Source of the DNA: Dehalococcoidia bacterium
GTDB taxonomy: Bacteria; Chloroflexota; Dehalococcoidia; Lucifugimonadales; SHYT01
Assembly (NCBI GenBank): GCA_009693055.1
Contig: SHYA01000004.1
Location: 1-64,000 of the forward strand
DNA: 64,000 nt
Direction: 5' to 3'
Both the position numbers and the translations under genes were made by a program. The notes under the pieces were generated by a model, which saw only the letters and a list, made by a program, of their open reading frames with translations, did not search any database and had not been told where the DNA came from. Positions 42,716 through 51,887 of the stretch are shown piece by piece (positions within the stretch are counted from its first letter, which is position 1; each line of letters opens with the position of its first letter).

Positions 42716-43777
42716 TTAGACGGTGCTGAGCTGGGGGACCTCCACCTCCTCTTCCTCGTCCAGCAGCAGGGCGCGCCGGACACCAAGGTCCGCCAGGACC
42801 TGGAGCCCGATGATGCGATACCACAGCTTGTCTTGCGCCGACAGCGCGGCCTCTGGTCCGTCACCTAAGTGCTTGCTCACCGTGGGGGAAGGGGTGTACA
42901 ACAGCACGCCCGCGCCGAGGTCCGCGAGTTGGCGCAACTTCTCCCGCAGCCTGGCCCCGCACTGGCACACCTGGTTGTCAAAGACGTGCCCCACGACGCA
43001 TCCTCGCACAAAGGCCGCCGCCACCGGCTCGTTGGAGGCGATGTCCCCTGTGACGAGAGCGATGTGTTCGTCGGCGTCGCGCACGCATTCGTAGGCGAGG
43101 ACGGCAAACTCCCCATGCGCGGTCGGCAGGCGGGCGGAAGCGAGGCGGCGCACCACCTTCTCCCGTTGCCCGCGAAGCATCACCACCTCACTGACCTTGA
43201 CGATCTTGACGCCCAGGGTATTGGCGAGGGCTGACAGGTCCACAGGCTTGTGCATCATGTCCCCGTCGTCGGCCATGATGGCGCAGAGGACGCCAGCGGG
43301 GTAGAGGCCTGCCATCTTCACCAGGTCCACGAGGGCCTCAGGAGCCCTGAAGGTGGTGAAGACACCACCCTCGGCGTAGCGCAGAGGGAACAGGTGGCCC
43401 GGCCGGACAAAGTCGTCGGGCTTGCTTTCCGGGTCAAGGAGCGCCTTGATGGTCGCCGCGCGGTCGCGCGCCGACATGCCCGCAGAGCCTTCCCGCTTCA
43501 CATCCACGGAGACCGCGTACGGCTCGGCTTGCCCGCCTTTCGTGTTGGGAGCGATGACGGGGATTCGGAGGTGCGCCAGCCGCTCGCCGGGGATCGCGAC
43601 GCCGATGATGCCGCGGGCGTAGCGCGCCATGATGTTCACGTCCTCAGCGGTGGCCTTCTCCGCGGCAGCCGAGAGGAACGAGAGCCCCCGCACATCGTCC
43701 AGCACAATGACCGACCGGCCCTGAGCGATCTCCTCAAGGGCCTCGGTCGCAGCGCGGACGCCGTCAGCCTTCGTCAT
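42716..43777 (-). CDS. RibBA-like protein with degenerate active sites
   Basis: A 353-residue homologue of the riboflavin enzyme RibBA. The DHBP-synthase half (residues 1-200) keeps AAEKAT, PAGVLC, RPGHLFPLR and SARDRAATI. It lacks the DDEDRENEGD acidic loop (DDVRGLSFLS here), the catalytic/metal His (RAPEA instead of GHTEA) and the LCE glutamate (LCAIM). The GTP-cyclohydrolase-II half (200-353) keeps three zinc-type cysteines (GCVVGHVFDNQVCQC) but the RQEGRGIGL motif is missing (YTPSPTVSKHL). Both reactions therefore look lost. It could be a regulatory or scaffolding paralogue, or catalyse something else. Start ATG 43777. Confidence 0.85.
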   Translation of the reverse strand: MTKADGVRAATEALEEIAQGRSVIVLDDVRGLSFLSAAAEKATAEDVNIMARYARGIIGVAIPGERLAHLRIPVIAPNTKGGQAEPYAVSVDVKREGSAGMSARDRAATIKALLDPESKPDDFVRPGHLFPLRYAEGGVFTTFRAPEALVDLVKMAGLYPAGVLCAIMADDGDMMHKPVDLSALANTLGVKIVKVSEVVMLRGQREKVVRRLASARLPTAHGEFAVLAYECVRDADEHIALVTGDIASNEPVAAAFVRGCVVGHVFDNQVCQCGARLREKLRQLADLGAGVLLYTPSPTVSKHLGDGPEAALSAQDKLWYRIIGLQVLADLGVRRALLLDEEEEVEVPQLSTV

Positions 43778-43808
43778 GTGCAGCCCGTTTTCGCGTTAGT
43801 CCAACTGA

Positions 43809-43817
43809 ATTGTAACA
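43809..43817 (-). promoter_or_regulatory. Possible extended -10 promoter for the RibBA-like gene
   Basis: The complement reads TGTTACAAT, an extended -10 element, about 32 bases before the ATG at 43777. No good -35 is present. Confidence 0.35.
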
Positions 43818-43896
43818 CAGGGTCGTCGGGGTGCTTCTGGGGAGTGAGGTCGCTGACCGCGGGCGCACGGCGCACCTCCCCGGATGGGCGCTCGCT

Positions 43897-46008
43897 TCAG
43901 GGGGCCGCTTGTTTGGGGCCTGAACCGGCGGGAACGACCCTGGACAGGAGCTGCTCCCGCAAGGCGCTGGGCGTGGTTACGGCCTGTTGGCATGTGTAGT
44001 TCTCGCAAACGTAGGCCGCCGGGAGGCCATTGACCAGGCCTTTGTCCTCCAGCAAAGGGCTCAGGCTTGCGTCGGCGGGCTGCGCCGGGTCGTAGCCGGC
44101 GACCACCTTGTGCGGAAGGAAGAGCTGATGCACCGCCCTTAGCAGACTCGCGGTGTTTGGGTGGGAAGCAGGGCCGACGAGGGCGATCTCGCGCGGCGAG
44201 TCAAGGTAAAACGCGAGGGCGCACAACCAGTGCCCGAACCCGTTGGGGTGCTGCGCCGGGCCGTGCTGGAGGGAGTTGAGCGAGGCCAGCGCCGGCTCGG
44301 CGAGCCGGCGGTCGCCGCGGCGGTCGCCGGTCAGGACCGCAAGCTTGAGCAGCGCGGACGTGGCCATCGCGGCGCCGGAGGGGATCGCGTTGTCAAACAC
44401 CTCCCTGGGTCTTACCAGCAAGAGTTCGTGGTCGCGCCCCACGTCGTAGAAGGCGGCGTCCACGTCGCTCCAGAAAAGTTCCAGCATCTCGCGGGCCAGC
44501 TGCACGGCATCGCGGAGCCAGCGGGGCTCCAGGGTTGCGGCGTGGAGGGCCAGCAGCGCGTCTACAAGAAACGCGTAGTCTTCCAGATAGCCGTTCAGCT
44601 TCGCAGCGCCGTCCCGGTACGTGCGGAGAAGCCGGCCGCGCGGCCTGAGCTTGGAGAGGAGGAACGCGGCGTTGGTGCGCGCCGCGGCGAGGTAGTCGTC
44701 CCTGCCAAGGGCAGCGCCCGCTTCCGCGAGGCTGCTGAGCGCGAGCGCGTTCCACGCGGTGAGGGCTTTTTGGTCGGTGGCCGGGGGCACGCGCCGCGCT
44801 CTCCGCGCCAGCAGACTCGCCTTCGCTTGCGCGAGGTGCGCTTCAGCCTCCTGCAAAGGTAGGCCTAGCTCCTTGGACACCCGCTCAAGCGGCGTCGCCA
44901 CCGCAAGGATGGTGTGGCCCTCCCAGTTCCCGCCTTCCCGGACACCGTAGTGGCGGAAGAGCACGTCGCGCTGCGGGCCGGAGACTGAACGCTGAAGCTC
45001 CGCGAAGTCCCAGACGTAGAACTTGCCCTCAACACCCTCGCTATCCGCGTCTTGGGAGGAGTAGAACTGCCCCTCTGCGCCGAGCATCTCGCGCAGCAGG
45101 TAGTCGAGCGTTTCCGTCACCACGCGGCGGTGCAAGGGGTGTCCGGTGAGCTGGTAGGCATGAAGGTACAGCCGGGCCAGCAGCGCGTTGTCGTACAGCA
45201 TCTTCTCAAAGTGGGGGACAAGCCACTCCTCGTCGGTGGCGTAGCGGTGGAAGCCGCCGCCGAGCTGGTCGTACATGCCGGCGCGTGCCATCCGCTCCAG
45301 GGTCAGCTCCGTCATGGCGAGGGGGAGCTGGTCGCCGGTGCGGGAGGCGTACGCAAGCAGGAACTCCCAGACCATGGGCTGCGGGAACTTGGGCGCCGGG
45401 CCAAAGCCCCCGAACTTGGAGTCAAAGGCTGAGGCGAGCACCTGGAACGCTTCGGTCAGAGTGTCCGCCGTAGGGAGCGCCGTTCCGGGGAGCGGGGGGA
45501 GCGGCTGGAGGCTCTTGCGGAGCGCGGCCGCGATGCTGTCCCCGGCCTGGGTCACCTCGGCGCGGCGGTTGGCGTAGAAGTCCGCAACCGATTTGAGCAC
45601 GCGCCGGAAACCGGGGATGCCGTGCCGATCCTCAGGGGGGAAATACGTGCCGCCAAAGAACGGCTTCTGGTCCGGGGTGAGGAACACGGTGAGCGGCCAG
45701 CCGCCGCGGCCGGTCAGCGCCTGGACCGTCTGCATGTAGATGGCGTCCAGGTCAGGCCGCTCCTCGCGGTCCACCTTGATGCTGACGAAGTGCTGGTTCA
45801 TCATGCGGGCGGTCTCCGGGTCCTCGAACGACTCGTGCTCCATGACGTGGCACCAGTGGCAGGCAGAGTACCCGATGCTCAGCAGGATGGGCTTATCCTC
45901 ACGCCGGGCGCGCTCCAGCGCCTCGTCACCCCACGGGAACCAGTCCACGGGGTTTTGGGCGTGCTGCTGCAAGTAGGGGCTCGATTCATTGATGAGGCGG
46001 TTCGGCAT
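43897..46008 (-). CDS. DUF255 thioredoxin-domain protein (YyaL/SSP411 family)
   Basis: A 703-residue protein of the YyaL/spermatogenesis-associated 20 family. The N-terminal thioredoxin-like DUF255 domain has [20 protein letters not shown], the [16 protein letters not shown] active site (CxxC near residues 50-53) and [12 protein letters not shown]. The rest is an (alpha/alpha)6-type barrel similar to mannose epimerases. Function is not established; members are widespread and associated with thiol redox or sugar metabolism. Start ATG 46008. Confidence 0.92.
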   Translation of the reverse strand: MPNRLINESSPYLQQHAQNPVDWFPWGDEALERARREDKPILLSIGYSACHWCHVMEHESFEDPETARMMNQHFVSIKVDREERPDLDAIYMQTVQALTGRGGWPLTVFLTPDQKPFFGGTYFPPEDRHGIPGFRRVLKSVADFYANRRAEVTQAGDSIAAALRKSLQPLPPLPGTALPTADTLTEAFQVLASAFDSKFGGFGPAPKFPQPMVWEFLLAYASRTGDQLPLAMTELTLERMARAGMYDQLGGGFHRYATDEEWLVPHFEKMLYDNALLARLYLHAYQLTGHPLHRRVVTETLDYLLREMLGAEGQFYSSQDADSEGVEGKFYVWDFAELQRSVSGPQRDVLFRHYGVREGGNWEGHTILAVATPLERVSKELGLPLQEAEAHLAQAKASLLARRARRVPPATDQKALTAWNALALSSLAEAGAALGRDDYLAAARTNAAFLLSKLRPRGRLLRTYRDGAAKLNGYLEDYAFLVDALLALHAATLEPRWLRDAVQLAREMLELFWSDVDAAFYDVGRDHELLLVRPREVFDNAIPSGAAMATSALLKLAVLTGDRRGDRRLAEPALASLNSLQHGPAQHPNGFGHWLCALAFYLDSPREIALVGPASHPNTASLLRAVHQLFLPHKVVAGYDPAQPADASLSPLLEDKGLVNGLPAAYVCENYTCQQAVTTPSALREQLLSRVVPAGSGPKQAAP

Positions 46009-46299
46009 ACGACTCGTTCACCTGGTTGGCAACACTTTGGCGCAGGCACTCATCAACAGTTTACATCCGTTCCCGGGAAGGGATGCGGATTCTTCACGGA
46101 GTTTATCCTGAGTCCGCAGGGGCGGACGAACGGGTTCAGAATGACAGTGCAGGCGTGGTTCAGAATAACAAGCATGGTGTTGTGCAGCGCTGACGGGGAG
46201 CCCGAGAGCCTGTCCTGAGCCCATTCGCTTCGCTCAGGGTGAACTCCGCCGAAGGAGGGCTAAGAGTCCCCTCGGCGTGACCTGGAGTCCCGAGAGGTT
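46009..46299. repeat. Intergenic region with REP-like hairpins
   Basis: About 290 bases without a gene. GTCCGC/GCGGAC with an AGGG loop (46114-46129), two copies of a GGTTCAGAATxAC sequence (46133-46171) and CCTGAGC/GCTCAGG (46214-46238) followed by GTGAACTCCGCCGAAGGAGGGC form REP-like structures. These look like dispersed intergenic repeats rather than coding sequence. Confidence 0.6.
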
Positions 46300-47793
46300 T
46301 TACTCCCGCAGGCCCCGCAGTTGCAGCGTCGTGACCTGCCCGGTGGCCAGGTCGGCCACGCGGATGGCGTGGTTGTTGGTGTCCGCGATGTATAGCTTGC
46401 CGCCCGCAACGGACAGCCCGCCGGGCTCGTGAAAGGACGCAAAGGGCCCCGTGCCGTCCTCGTTCCCAGGCTTTCCCGAGCCGAGGTACGCGGCGGCGCT
46501 CTGGGTGCGAGGGTACACGCGTTTGATCTTGTTGTTGTAGGTGTCCGCCAGGTAGAGGATGCCGTCGTGGGAGCAGATGCCGAGCGGGTGTTGGAGCCGG
46601 ACCACGGTGCCCATGCCGTCCGTATCGCCGAAGGCGAACAGGTGCACACCGACGATGGTGCGCACCGAGTCGCGAGACGCGTCCAGGCCGATGGCGCGCA
46701 CGGAGCTCGTCTCGCTGTCCGCGACGTACAGCACGTCCTCGCCGATGCTCAGGCCGCTGGGCTGCGCCATCTGCGCCTGGGCCTTGGGACCGTCCACGAT
46801 CCCCTCCGCACCCGAGCCCGCGAAGGGGGTTACGCGCTGCTTGGCCAGGTCCAGCTCCCATATCTGGTGGAACCCGGCCATCGCGATGTACAGCCGCCCG
46901 TCCTTGTAGGCCACGTCCCAGGGTGAGGAGATGGCGACGCTGTCCGCGGGCCCGCCGGTGTGGGCCGTCAAGGACTGGCTGCCCACGCCCGCGACTGTGG
47001 TGACCTCTTTCCGCTCCAGGTCCACCTTGCGCACCGCGTGGTTCTCGGTGTCCGCAATGTACAGCGTGTTATCCACGAGGGCCATGCCCTGCGGGTTGTT
47101 GAAGGCGGCCTTGGAAAACGGACCATCCTCAAGGGTGGCTTTTCCCGCTCCCACCACCTCCAAGACCTCCCCGTCCGGGCGCGCGATGACGAGCCGGTTG
47201 TGGTTTGAGTCGGCGATGAACAGGCGTCCCGACTTCTCGTCCGCCAGCACCTTGCCGGGAAACGAGAGCGGGCCCGGCTCTTCGCGCTCCAACTGGAAGG
47301 GCAGGGGCCGTCTGTCCATCAACCCCTTGGCGTCGTACTCCCTGATCGCCTCGGTGAGCACGTCGGCCAGGGCGTCCGTGGTAGCTTCCCCTTCATGGAG
47401 GCCGAAGATCTTGCCCTGCGGGTCTAAGAACAACATGGAAGGCCACGCGCGCAGCCCGTACAGGCGCCACACGTTGAAGTCGGTGTCGTTCAAGACCGGA
47501 TGGGTGATGCCCAGGCGCATGACGGCCTTCCTCAGGTTGGCGGTCACCTTCTCCTGGGGAAACTTGGGCGAATGGACCCCAAGGACCACCAGCTCCTTGG
47601 AGAAACGCCGCTCAAGCCCACGCAACTGCGGGACCATATGTAAGCAGTTGATTCAGCAGTAGGTCCAAAAGTCCAGGATGATTACTTTGCCCCGCAGGTC
47701 CTGGAGCCGCAACGGTGCGGGCGTGTTGACCCAATCCAGTCCCTCGGGGAGTTCCCGGGCTTCCGTCGTGCCGAGAAAAGAGCGTGTCGCCAT
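46300..47793 (-). CDS. Candidate selenoprotein: thioredoxin-like domain plus NHL repeats, UxxC active site
   Basis: The full gene starts at ATG 47793 (GAGGGA upstream) and has 498 codons with TGA at codon 47. Residues 1-46 read [15 protein letters not shown]...[14 protein letters not shown], then TGA, then [18 protein letters not shown]. Homologous thioredoxin-like NHL proteins (NHLRC2 type) read DFWTYCCINC here, so TGA replaces the first Cys of the CxxC redox pair and would give Sec-Ile-Asn-Cys. Residues 47-150 complete the thioredoxin fold ([24 protein letters not shown]). From about 155 six NHL propeller blades follow ([19 protein letters not shown] and repeats). The track ORF at 47637 is an internal start without the active site. 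A pseudogene is the alternative reading, but the position of the TGA and the downstream hairpin favour selenocysteine. Confidence 0.8.
47617..47633 (-). promoter_or_regulatory. Candidate bacterial SECIS element
   Basis: In the mRNA UCCCGC pairs with GCG-U-GGG (one bulged U) around an AGUU loop. The hairpin begins 20 nt and the loop 26 nt after the UGA, inside the 16-37 nt window reported for bacterial SECIS, and the loop has G at its second position, as expected. Computed folding is still needed. Confidence 0.55.
47653..47655 (-). other. In-frame UGA proposed to encode selenocysteine
   Basis: Codon 47 of the NHL-thioredoxin gene. The frame is open on both sides for 46 and 451 codons. One base change from TGC or TGT would produce this TGA, so a substitution or base-call error is the main alternative. 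Confidence 0.75.
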
Positions 47794-47850
47794 CCGTATC
47801 CCTCTTTGCGCGCGTATTGCCTGCCGCCGAACGCTGAGGGGGATAGTATC

Positions 47851-48822
47851 ATGAGAAGCGCTTTGCTAGCCAGTCCCGCGAGGACGAGAATGGGCCTTCG
47901 TAGCGCTTCCGCACCCCAAGCTGCCGCCATCCAACGCGCCCTCCTCAGGTGGGCGAAGACGAGCGGGCGTGACCTGCCGTGGCGGCGCACGCGCGACCCG
48001 TACGCGGTGCTCCTATCCGAGGTGATGCTCCAGCAGACGCAGGTCTCGCGGGTGCTCCCCAAGTACCACGAGTTCCTGCAGGCGTATCCCACGGTCCGCC
48101 ACCTGGCCGCCGCGCCGCTCAGCGACGTGGTCAGGCGGTGGGCGCCGCTGGGCTATAACCTGCGGGCCGTGCGGCTTCATCGCGCGGCCCGGGCTGTCGT
48201 GGACGAGCACGGGGGGCGAGTGCCTTCCTGCACCGACGAGCTGCGCAGCCTCCCGGGTCTTGGCGCGTATTCCGCGGCTGCGGTGACGTGCTTCGCGTTC
48301 AAGGCGCAGGTGCCGGTCGTTGACACGAATGTGGGGCGCGTGCTGCGCCGCGTGTTCGGCGGCACGCCGCTGCCTCGGGAGGTGGCGCAGTTGGCCCAGC
48401 GGCTGCTGCCCAGTGGCCGCGCCAGGGAATGGAACCTCGCGCTCATGGACCTTGGCGCCACGGTGTGCACAGCGCGCGCTCCGCAGTGCTCGGTCTGTCC
48501 GCTACAGACCTGGTGCGCCTTCGTGACGGGAGACGGCGCGCTGCGCGAGGCGCGGGCGTCCTACCGCGTAGCAAAGGCCCCCTTCGTGGGTTCGAGGCGG
48601 TACTTTCGCGGCCGCGTCGTGGAGGCGCTACGCCACGCCGGCGATGAAGGGCTGGACGTGCGTGCTTTGGGGCCGCTGGTCAAGGACGGGTTTGCCGACG
48701 GCGATGCCGCGTGGCTGCGCGCGCTGCTGGCGGAGCTGGCGGGCGATGGGCTGGTCACGCTCCACCATCCCTCTCGTGCTGAAGCGAGCCAACCGCTCAG
48801 GGTTTCGTTGCCGGGGCCGTGA
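47851..48822 (+). CDS. mutY: A/G-specific adenine glycosylase MutY, short form
   Basis: A 323-residue HhH-GPD glycosylase. The catalytic Glu lies in [11 protein letters not shown], the helix-hairpin-helix in [12 protein letters not shown], and the catalytic Asp in [29 protein letters not shown] supplies the C-x6-C-x2-C-x5-C 4Fe-4S cluster. It removes A opposite 8-oxoG. The C-terminal NUDIX-like recognition domain of full-length MutY is missing; only a short winged-helix-like tail (about residues 255-318) follows. Start ATG 47851 with GAGGGGG upstream. Confidence 0.9.
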   Translation: MRSALLASPARTRMGLRSASAPQAAAIQRALLRWAKTSGRDLPWRRTRDPYAVLLSEVMLQQTQVSRVLPKYHEFLQAYPTVRHLAAAPLSDVVRRWAPLGYNLRAVRLHRAARAVVDEHGGRVPSCTDELRSLPGLGAYSAAAVTCFAFKAQVPVVDTNVGRVLRRVFGGTPLPREVAQLAQRLLPSGRAREWNLALMDLGATVCTARAPQCSVCPLQTWCAFVTGDGALREARASYRVAKAPFVGSRRYFRGRVVEALRHAGDEGLDVRALGPLVKDGFADGDAAWLRALLAELAGDGLVTLHHPSRAEASQPLRVSLPGP

Positions 48823-49486
48823 ACCCGGGCGTGACGCCTTTCCAGGCTCCGGCTTCCTTACCGCAGAGGTAGGTCCTCATGGCGCCGGAGACTGTCCGTT
48901 TCAGCCTGCTCCATGGCTCGCCAACAGTGGCGCGTTCCTCCACCGTCAGGTCGCAGTACCGCTTGCCCAAAGCGGGAAAGTACCACACGCCGCCCACCCA
49001 GAACCCCGGCTCCAGGGCGGGGTCAACGCTGCCGGCGGCAACGCCCGTGCCACCCTTGGCTTGCCAGCAAGCCAGCGCGGCGCCGTCTTGCGCAAGGGCA
49101 ACCGCCTCTACCCAAGCGATGCGGCGCTCATCGCCTTTCAGGTGAGAGACGAGCCGCAGGAGGCGCTCCGCGCGGTCCTGGTCGGTGGCGTCCGCGCCGG
49201 CGAAGCGATGAGTGAGCAAGCTGTTCCACCTGTCCCCCAGCGCGGGAACCAGGAGGCCGCCATCGCTGGCGAGCGCGAAGCCCTTCACCTGCCTCGACCC
49301 CGCGACCGCCTTGAGGAGCGCGATCTCCGCATGGGAGCTGCCGGTTTCCGGCGCCTCCAGCCGCACCCCAACCTCTTCGGGAGTCCACGCTCTGCACGGC
49401 AGGCCTTCCAGGAGCTCCCTGAGCCGTGCGCACTTGGCGGCGTTCGTGGAGGCGAGGAGGATGCTTGGAGGTCCAACGCTGCTCAT
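48797..49486 (-). CDS. HAM1/RdgB-like non-canonical purine NTP pyrophosphatase, divergent
   Basis: A 229-residue homologue of inosine/xanthosine triphosphate pyrophosphatase. The N-terminal SILLASTNAAKCARLRELL matches the SxTxNxxK signature. The central motif, normally ADDSGLEVDAL, reads ASDGGLLVPAL, keeping one acidic residue. The GAPGVYSARYAG loop is replaced by GDRWNSLLTHRFAG. Activity on dITP/XTP is therefore uncertain. Start ATG 49486 (GGAAAG upstream). It overlaps the convergent mutY end by 26 bases; both genes protect against damaged purines. Confidence 0.8.
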   Translation of the reverse strand: MSSVGPPSILLASTNAAKCARLRELLEGLPCRAWTPEEVGVRLEAPETGSSHAEIALLKAVAGSRQVKGFALASDGGLLVPALGDRWNSLLTHRFAGADATDQDRAERLLRLVSHLKGDERRIAWVEAVALAQDGAALACWQAKGGTGVAAGSVDPALEPGFWVGGVWYFPALGKRYCDLTVEERATVGEPWSRLKRTVSGAMRTYLCGKEAGAWKGVTPGFTAPATKP

Positions 49487-49518
49487 GGAAGACTTTCCGC
49501 GTCTCTCCGCGTTAGGAA

Positions 49519-50061
49519 TCAGGGGACTTTCGCGCGCGTAAAGGTGGGGCTTGGCGGAGCGGGTACCTGCGCCCGTTCCTCTGGCGACCGAGAGCGACGG
49601 CGTTGCAGTTCCAGCCGCAGGCACTCCTCACCCCTGGCCATCGCCCAGCGGTGATTGAACACGAACAGCGGCTTGAGGATAAGGGAGAACGTGCGCACCA
49701 GCGGTTTGTCGGCCCGGACGCGCCAGTCGTAGGTGACGGTGGTCCAGCGGCCTTCCGGCGTGAAGGTCCACACGCCACGGCCCACAAGGTCGTCCCACGC
49801 TTCAAATGAGAACTCGTGCGGGCGACGTGACTCGGTCCCCCGGAATTGCCAGCGGAGGATGTAGGGTAGCCATCCCTTTGTGACGAGCGCAACGCTCCTG
49901 CCGGCGCCGCGTTCGTCACCTTTCGCGGTCTCTTGTGCATTCAGGTACACCGCGGGCCACCAGCGCAGCAGGCCGAGGGGATCGGATAGGACGTCCGAGA
50001 CCTCCTCCGGCGTTCCGTCAACGCGCCAGTGCGTAACGAAGTGGTACTCGTTGATCGGCAC
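49519..50061 (-). CDS. SRPBCC (START-like) domain protein
   Basis: A 180-residue SRPBCC-fold protein: VTHWRVDGTPEEVSDVLSDPLGLLRWWPAVYL is the usual N-terminal strand-helix region, RPHEFSFEAWDDLVGRGVWTFTP forms the antiparallel sheet, and a long C-terminal helix follows. The last 35 residues are basic. The fold binds lipids or small hydrophobic ligands. GTG start at 50061 with GGAGG upstream, 18 bases after mutL. Confidence 0.8.
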   Translation of the reverse strand: MPINEYHFVTHWRVDGTPEEVSDVLSDPLGLLRWWPAVYLNAQETAKGDERGAGRSVALVTKGWLPYILRWQFRGTESRRPHEFSFEAWDDLVGRGVWTFTPEGRWTTVTYDWRVRADKPLVRTFSLILKPLFVFNHRWAMARGEECLRLELQRRRSRSPEERAQVPAPPSPTFTRAKVP

Positions 50062-50079
50062 ACATCCTCCAGGCAACCG

Positions 50080-51843
50080 CTATCTGCGGCGGAACTCCTG
50101 CGCCAGGTGGGCGGCGCTCAGGTGCAGCACGGTGGGCCTGCCGTGGGGGCAGGTCTGCGGCTCGCGGCAAGCGTACAGCTTCTGCAGCAGCTCCGCCATC
50201 TCCGCCTGGCTCAGCGTCTGGCCGGCGCGGACCGAGCCGTGGCAGGCGGTGGTCGCGGCCAGCCGCTCCTCAATGGTGGGGAGCGCGGTCTCCGCCATCG
50301 TGCTGTCCAGCAGCTCTTTCAGGGCCGGCTCCGGGCCCTTTCCCGAAAGCATGGCGGGCATGGCGCGCACCAGGACCGTCCGGCCGCCGAACCCCTCAAG
50401 TTGCCACCCGTACCGCGCCAGGATCTGGCGCATTTGGCCCATGGATTCCACCTGCTGAGGCGTGAGCTCCACCGGCTGAGGCGCCAGCAGCCCCTGGACG
50501 TCGGCGCCCGAGCGTTCGGACGACGCGCGCAACCGCTCGTACTGAACGCGCTCGTGCGCGGCGTGCTGGTCCACCAGGTACATGCCTTCCGGGCCTTCGG
50601 CCACCACGTAGGTCTCCTGCATCTGCCCGAGCACCCTGAGGACCGGTAGTGCGTCCTTGTGCAATCGCGGCGTGGTGGGCGTTACTTGGCCGGTGGGTGC
50701 TTGCGCGGGAGATGTGAAGAGCGCGCCCTGATCGGCAGCGCGGCGCAAGGCATCCGTGCTGGTGGCGGTGGGCGCCTCCGCCGCAGTGCCGGCGGAGTGG
50801 GCCACGGCGTCTTCAGGGGTGAGAAACGGGATGGGGGCGTGGGCCACAAGAGTGGCACGCACCGTCCGTTGCACCGCGCTGAACACCGACTGCTCGTCTC
50901 TGAAGCGGACCTCCGACTTCGTTGGGTGGACGTTGACATCCACGTCGGCGAGGGGAACCGTCACGTTGAGCACCGCGTTGGGATGCCTGCCCTGCGGCAA
51001 CACGCCAAGGTAGGCCTGGTCAACGGCAGCCAGCAGCGAGCGGCTCTGAACTGGTCTCCGGTTCACGAAGAGGACGATGCCGCTCCGGTTAGCCCGGTGC
51101 TGAGACGGTGGGCTGATCAGCCCGGAAACGGTGATGAGCCTCTCAGCGAGGCCGTCCGTCTGTTGGGGCGCGTGTATTTCCAGCAGCGCCGTGGCCATCG
51201 CGTGCCCGTGGACAGACGCGGCGGCTTCACGCATGGAGCCGTTGCCGGCCGATGCCAGCGCCTCTTTGTCGTCGCTGGTTAGCGTGAACGCAACCTCCGG
51301 ATACGCGATGAGATAAAGGCCCATGAGCGTTTGGACGCGCCCCGCCTCCGTCTGCGGCGAGCGGAGGAACTTCCGGCGCGCCGGGAAGTCGCTGAACAGG
51401 CGCTGGACCGTGATGGTCGTGCCTTGCGGGGCGCCGCGCGGCTCCTGGCGATGGACGCGGCCTTGCTGCGTTTCCAGGTACGTGCCGGCGTCTTCCCCCG
51501 CCGCGCGGGTCAGGATGCCCACCGATGCCATGGCGGCGACGGAGTATAGCGCCTCGCCGCGGAAGCCGAGCGTCCGCACGCCCTCCAGGCCATCCGCGGT
51601 CTCCAATTTGCTGGTCGCGTGGCGCTGGAACAGCAGCTTTGTGTCCCTGGCCGGAATGCCGCAGCCGTTGTCCGTGACTCGCACGAGGTCCAGTCCGCCG
51701 CCCTTGAGCTCCACGCCGATGCGGGTTGCCCCGGCGTCGAGCGCGTTCTCCACGAGCTCCTTTACCACCGAGGCGGGCCGTTCCACGACCTCGCCCGCAG
51801 CGATCTTGGCAGCGACAGAGGGAGGGAGCACCTGGATAGGCAT
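50080..51843 (-). CDS. mutL: DNA mismatch repair protein MutL
   Basis: A 587-residue MutL. The GHKL ATPase has VAAKIAAGEVVERPASVVKELVENALDAG, DNGCGI and TLGFRGEAL in the first 110 residues; the transducer domain (KSEVRFRDE) follows. The C-terminal domain has QMQETYVVAEGPEGMYLVDQHAAHERVQYE, and ends with ACREPQTCPHGRPT near the tail. The C-terminal DQHAAHER and CPHGRP motifs support an endonuclease-type MutL. Start ATG 51843. mutS is not in the window. Confidence 0.95.
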   Translation of the reverse strand: MPIQVLPPSVAAKIAAGEVVERPASVVKELVENALDAGATRIGVELKGGGLDLVRVTDNGCGIPARDTKLLFQRHATSKLETADGLEGVRTLGFRGEALYSVAAMASVGILTRAAGEDAGTYLETQQGRVHRQEPRGAPQGTTITVQRLFSDFPARRKFLRSPQTEAGRVQTLMGLYLIAYPEVAFTLTSDDKEALASAGNGSMREAAASVHGHAMATALLEIHAPQQTDGLAERLITVSGLISPPSQHRANRSGIVLFVNRRPVQSRSLLAAVDQAYLGVLPQGRHPNAVLNVTVPLADVDVNVHPTKSEVRFRDEQSVFSAVQRTVRATLVAHAPIPFLTPEDAVAHSAGTAAEAPTATSTDALRRAADQGALFTSPAQAPTGQVTPTTPRLHKDALPVLRVLGQMQETYVVAEGPEGMYLVDQHAAHERVQYERLRASSERSGADVQGLLAPQPVELTPQQVESMGQMRQILARYGWQLEGFGGRTVLVRAMPAMLSGKGPEPALKELLDSTMAETALPTIEERLAATTACHGSVRAGQTLSQAEMAELLQKLYACREPQTCPHGRPTVLHLSAAHLAQEFRRR

Positions 51844-51887
51844 CACCGCTCCGGAATGGTGTTATGAGGACGCAACATAAGACGTCG

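Noticed and set aside
47624-47649. AACUGC/GCAGUU 6-bp stem just after the UGA as the SECIS
   Set aside because: Its 14-base loop starts only 9 nt after the UGA and has no G at the loop start, outside bacterial SECIS limits. The UCCCGC/GCGUGGG hairpin fits better.
47682-48092. 136-codon minus-strand ORF across the selenoprotein start and mutY
   Set aside because: Out of frame with the thioredoxin coding sequence and antisense to mutY.
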